From positions 1,292,501 to 1,356,500 of the forward strand of contig NW_026731669.1 of assembly GCF_028476545.1 (NCBI RefSeq): a stretch of DNA of 64,000 bases, in the 5' to 3' direction. The notes under the pieces were generated by a model. The model searched no databases and had not been told where the DNA came from. It saw nothing but the letters and a program-made list of their open reading frames with translations. The stretch is from Physella acuta (Eukaryota; Mollusca; Gastropoda; Physidae). Positions 61,603-64,000 of the stretch are shown here, piece after piece (the stretch's first letter is position 1; the number at the start of each line of letters is the position of its first letter). The translations under genes and the position numbers were made by a program.

Positions 61603-61801
61603 GTTTTCCTCGTGTTTCTAGTGCCCACAGTGCTCGTCTTATGTTACTGTTCCGACAAATCAGCCAGTAGCACCTATCAAGATTTGGTGCTGTCCATTTG
61701 TGGCCCTAAAGCCCAGCTAGCTTGCGCTATTTGTATCTCTCTGTCCAACTTTAGCACGTGTATAATGTTTCTAGCTATAATAGGTGATCTATGGGAACTG
61801 T
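61603..61801 (+). CDS. SLC38-type transporter, exon 3 (TM2-TM3 region)
   Basis: Bounded by TCGACAG and GTGAGT. Phase 0 in, one base out. Encodes VFLVFLVPTVLVLCYCSDKS (TM2), then STYQDLVLSICGPKAQLACA, where the YQDLV-x-x-x-CG motif matches the family's helix 2-3 loop, and ICISLSNFSTCIMFLAIIGD (TM3) ending LWEL. The GDLWE ending corresponds to IGDQ-W in vertebrate members. Confidence 0.85.
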
Positions 61802-61931
61802 GTGAGTTGGTTTTATTATGTTTGTTACCTTTGATTTAGTTCAAAATGTCTTCTTTTAAAATAAGGTTATATTTAGTTTGTGGGTTGTTACAAAACTTTT
61901 AAATATAGGCCTACACACATATATATTATTT

Positions 61932-62046
<115 letters not shown>

Positions 62047-62136
62047 GCATTCGTCCAAGCCTATATAATTCAATGTATTATTATACAAATGTTTTTATCA
62101 AATTTATTTTCTTAATTTTTTATTATTTTCTTTCAG

Positions 62137-62278
62137 TTTTTCTAAATGTAGCTCGTGACACTTACTGTACTACAAATCCATTCTACATGACCAGAGCCTT
62201 TATAATATCGGTCACGTCTATAGCCTTCATACTACCATTGTGTTTTCCCAAAAGAATCGATTTCTTAAGATATACCAG
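62137..62278 (+). CDS. SLC38-type transporter, exon 4 (TM4-TM5 region)
   Basis: Bounded by TTTCAG and GTAGGT. The two leading bases join the T of exon 3 (Phe); the exon ends with AG, which joins T of exon 5 to make Ser. Encodes [40 protein letters not shown] and DFLRYT. F-Y-x-x-R-x-F followed by hydrophobic residues, ILPL and P-x-x-I-x-F-x-x-Y-T is a strong family signature. Confidence 0.85.
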
Positions 62279-62730
62279 GTAGGTTTGTGTTGCGCTTTTT
62301 AATTAATTCACTTTAAGAATAAAACAGTGAATTGTTTATACACATTTTTATAGTAAATATCTTTTGATAATTTTTATTCTAATAACTACAAAATCTGTAA
62401 GATTATTATGATGTAATATCGATAATATCAACCATAAACATCACATTTTGACCATTATTAACTGCATATTGCTTAATGATACATCCTATAGTATGTTTTC
62501 ATTAAAAAGTTTCTGCGATTTGACTCTTACATAGAGAATACACGGGTCCAGATTTAGTACATCTTATTAATTTAATTTTAAACCTAAAAACATGAGAGAA
62601 AAGAAAATAATCTAGCAAACATTAATTTTGATTTCTACATTGAAACCTAAATAAATAACCTGAGTTATTCAATCAGAATTTCTACAGGAAAAAATCAAAA
62701 TCAGTTAAACTCTGATGACCCAGTGCAATG

Positions 62731-63109
62731 GGATCGTCCATAAATGACGTCACACTCGTAGGGGGGAGGGGGTCCGAAATTTTGTGACGGTATTTGATGA
62801 GGGGGAGGGGGGGGGGGGGTTCAAATCGTGCGAGGTCACACTTTTGCATTATAAAAAACCAATGTTAGAAAATGAATTTTAGACGTTATATCGCGTTTTA
62901 GAAAACAAGAAAACTGTTTTAATATGAATTGATTAAAATAATCTAGTTGTTCAGACAAGATTTTGGAAAAATGATCGATGTTTTAAAAAAAATTCAACTG
63001 CAGTTTTGAGGGGGGGGGGGGTTGTAGACTGAGGTGTGACGTCATTTTAGGGAGGGAGGGTCTGGCTTTTTGTGACGATGTGTGACGGAGGAGAGAGGGG
63101 GGGGGGGAA
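62731..63109. mobile_element. TGACGTCA-ended MITE in SLC38 intron 4
   Basis: Left end GGATCGTCCATAAATGACGTC; the right TIR is eroded after GTGTGACGGAGG. TGACGTCA occurs at 62745-62752 and 63037-63044. Interior collinear with 40005-40435. Confidence 0.75.
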
Positions 63110-63232
63110 ACTATCAATATGTTAAATCTACTTTGTATATCTACAATAACTGTGCTTGCCTGTTATACATATATTGACATCTAAAATTATTGCATTTATG
63201 TATATTTCATGTTAACAATTTTACCATCCAAG

Positions 63233-63325
63233 TATCCTTGGTGTTTTGGGTGTTATTTACATGGTTGGTCTCGTTACCTTCAAATATTTTCAAGCACATG
63301 ATAATCAAGGAAAAATTGAAACGCG
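63233..63325 (+). CDS. SLC38-type transporter, exon 5
   Basis: The acceptor is ATCCAAG and the donor GTATGT. Encodes SILGVLGVIYMVGLVTFKYF (helix) and QAHDNQGKIET, then part of an Arg codon completed by the next exon. The helix starts at the conserved Ser after the TM4-5 loop (YTS-x-LG) of the family. Confidence 0.8.
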
Positions 63326-63677
63326 GTATGTTAGCTTTTCTGTATTACGATGTTTTTAAGTGAAGGTAGTATGTATTGTTATTTTAGATTTTATGTGGTT
63401 GGTTTATGTAAAGAATTATCTTAAATGTTTAATTTTACCAACTCACTCAACCAATTACGCTAATCTTTTAATTTCGTTTTCTTTGTTTCTCTATTAAAAA
63501 GTTTGGTGTAGAAATAACCATCGAGACAACAAGACAGAAGTCTCGATGTGTACAGTTAAAATTATAAAATAGATTATTTTAAAAAAAAGAATACAATAAA
63601 GTATATTTTATGTCCTTAAATTAAAGTATTGTATTGAAACAATATTAAATCTAAGTCCCATATTATTCTACTTTCAG

Positions 63678-63735
63678 TCCACATTCCTGGATCGATGTCA
63701 TCCTTGTTGTCCCAGATTTTTGTTTTGCATATCAG
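63678..63735 (+). CDS. SLC38-type transporter, exon 6 (last in window)
   Basis: Bounded by TTTCAG and GTCTGT. Encodes the end of an Arg codon, then PHSWIDVILVVPDFCFAYQ. The P-x-x-CFAYQ motif is the SLC38 TM6 signature (usually P-x-x-CF-Y-QCH), so the frame must continue with the Cys-His-containing exon outside the window. About 40 percent of the usual 450-500-residue protein is contained here. Confidence 0.8.
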
Positions 63736-64000
63736 GTCTGTCAAGTTTGTATATGTAATAAGCCTAGTAAATATTTGTAAAATATTTTTGCGTTTACTTT
63801 TAGAGAAACTTCAAACTCTCCTATTTTCAAATGCATCTACAGTGTTTTGTTAATTTTTACAAAACCTTTGACGGCCAATCCATCTTGTTGTGCACAATCG
63901 TATAAGTCGAGAAACTTCAAGTGTTAATTTCTGTATTAAATTTGCAAGTAAATATTGTCGTTTTGGTGTGTTACAAAATTTGTATGCGCTATTAAGGGTT
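63736..64000. other. SLC38 intron 6, partial
   Basis: No exon-like open stretch with an acceptor is seen before the window ends. Confidence 0.5.

Overview
The window looks like AT-rich nuclear DNA of a heterobranch (probably freshwater pulmonate) gastropod. I infer this from tRNA-derived SINE families of a type I associate with gastropods, intronless rhodopsin-like receptors of the molluscan chemosensory kind, a tandem-array C2H2 zinc-finger gene with a GT-AG exon layout, and an SLC38-type transporter gene. The species is not proved by the sequence. Genes cover only a small part of the window; the rest is a dense nest of transposable elements, many of them datable relative to each other by target-site duplications (TSDs) or by empty sites.

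1-34,710: a tandem segmental duplication. Copy 1 (about 1-9,565) and copy 2 (about 17,681-34,710) each carry the same three-exon stretch of a C2H2 zinc-finger gene on the + strand (exons 3268-3344, 5343-5418, 5925-7489; and 23936-24012, 25278-25353, 25877-27087), with a matching 5' flank, introns and 3' flank. Copy 1 keeps a CpG-bearing block with NRF-1-like sites at 1452-1522; copy 2 has lost or altered them. The finger arrays differ (17 versus 13 open fingers) and both have decayed tails. Between the copies lie an old, broken Gypsy-type LTR retrotransposon (9,905-13,601, minus strand), a protein-coding fragment of unknown family (13,952-14,331) and a ZBED5-like hAT transposon (14,340-17,680), itself split by a second hAT (15,527-17,180). 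Copy 2 is swollen by a 4.4-kb element with 26-bp terminal inverted repeats (TIRs; 18,711-23,086) and a 4.2-kb composite insertion (27,668-31,916) containing a nearly perfect 325-bp inverted repeat.

34,711-45,200: repeats only. There is a 5'-truncated RTE-like LINE with a roughly 78-bp TSD (34,969-35,987), a MITE whose ends carry TGACGTCA sites (40,005-40,435), a dimeric SINE (40,760-41,133), and three tandem arrays (20, 108 and 42 bp units).

45,201-48,267: two intronless seven-transmembrane receptors in the same orientation (minus). They are paralogous through a shared extracellular-loop-2 motif, but the downstream-signalling motifs of the second are strongly degraded.

48,268-58,977: gene-poor, with AT microsatellites, a Helitron-like element inserted in such a microsatellite (54,220-55,222), LINE and SINE remnants, two solo-LTR-like blocks and a hAT MITE.

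58,978-63,735 and beyond: the 5' six coding exons of an SLC38 amino-acid transporter gene on the + strand, running out of the window. Its introns hold nested hAT MITEs, a TGACGTCA MITE and a repeated splice-donor-like unit.

No operon-like or defence system is visible. The most unusual signals are the two-copy zinc-finger locus with divergent promoter and finger content, the large TIR element with internal 193-bp repeats, the 325-bp palindrome arms, and tandem arrays that reuse splice-site-like or transposon-derived units.
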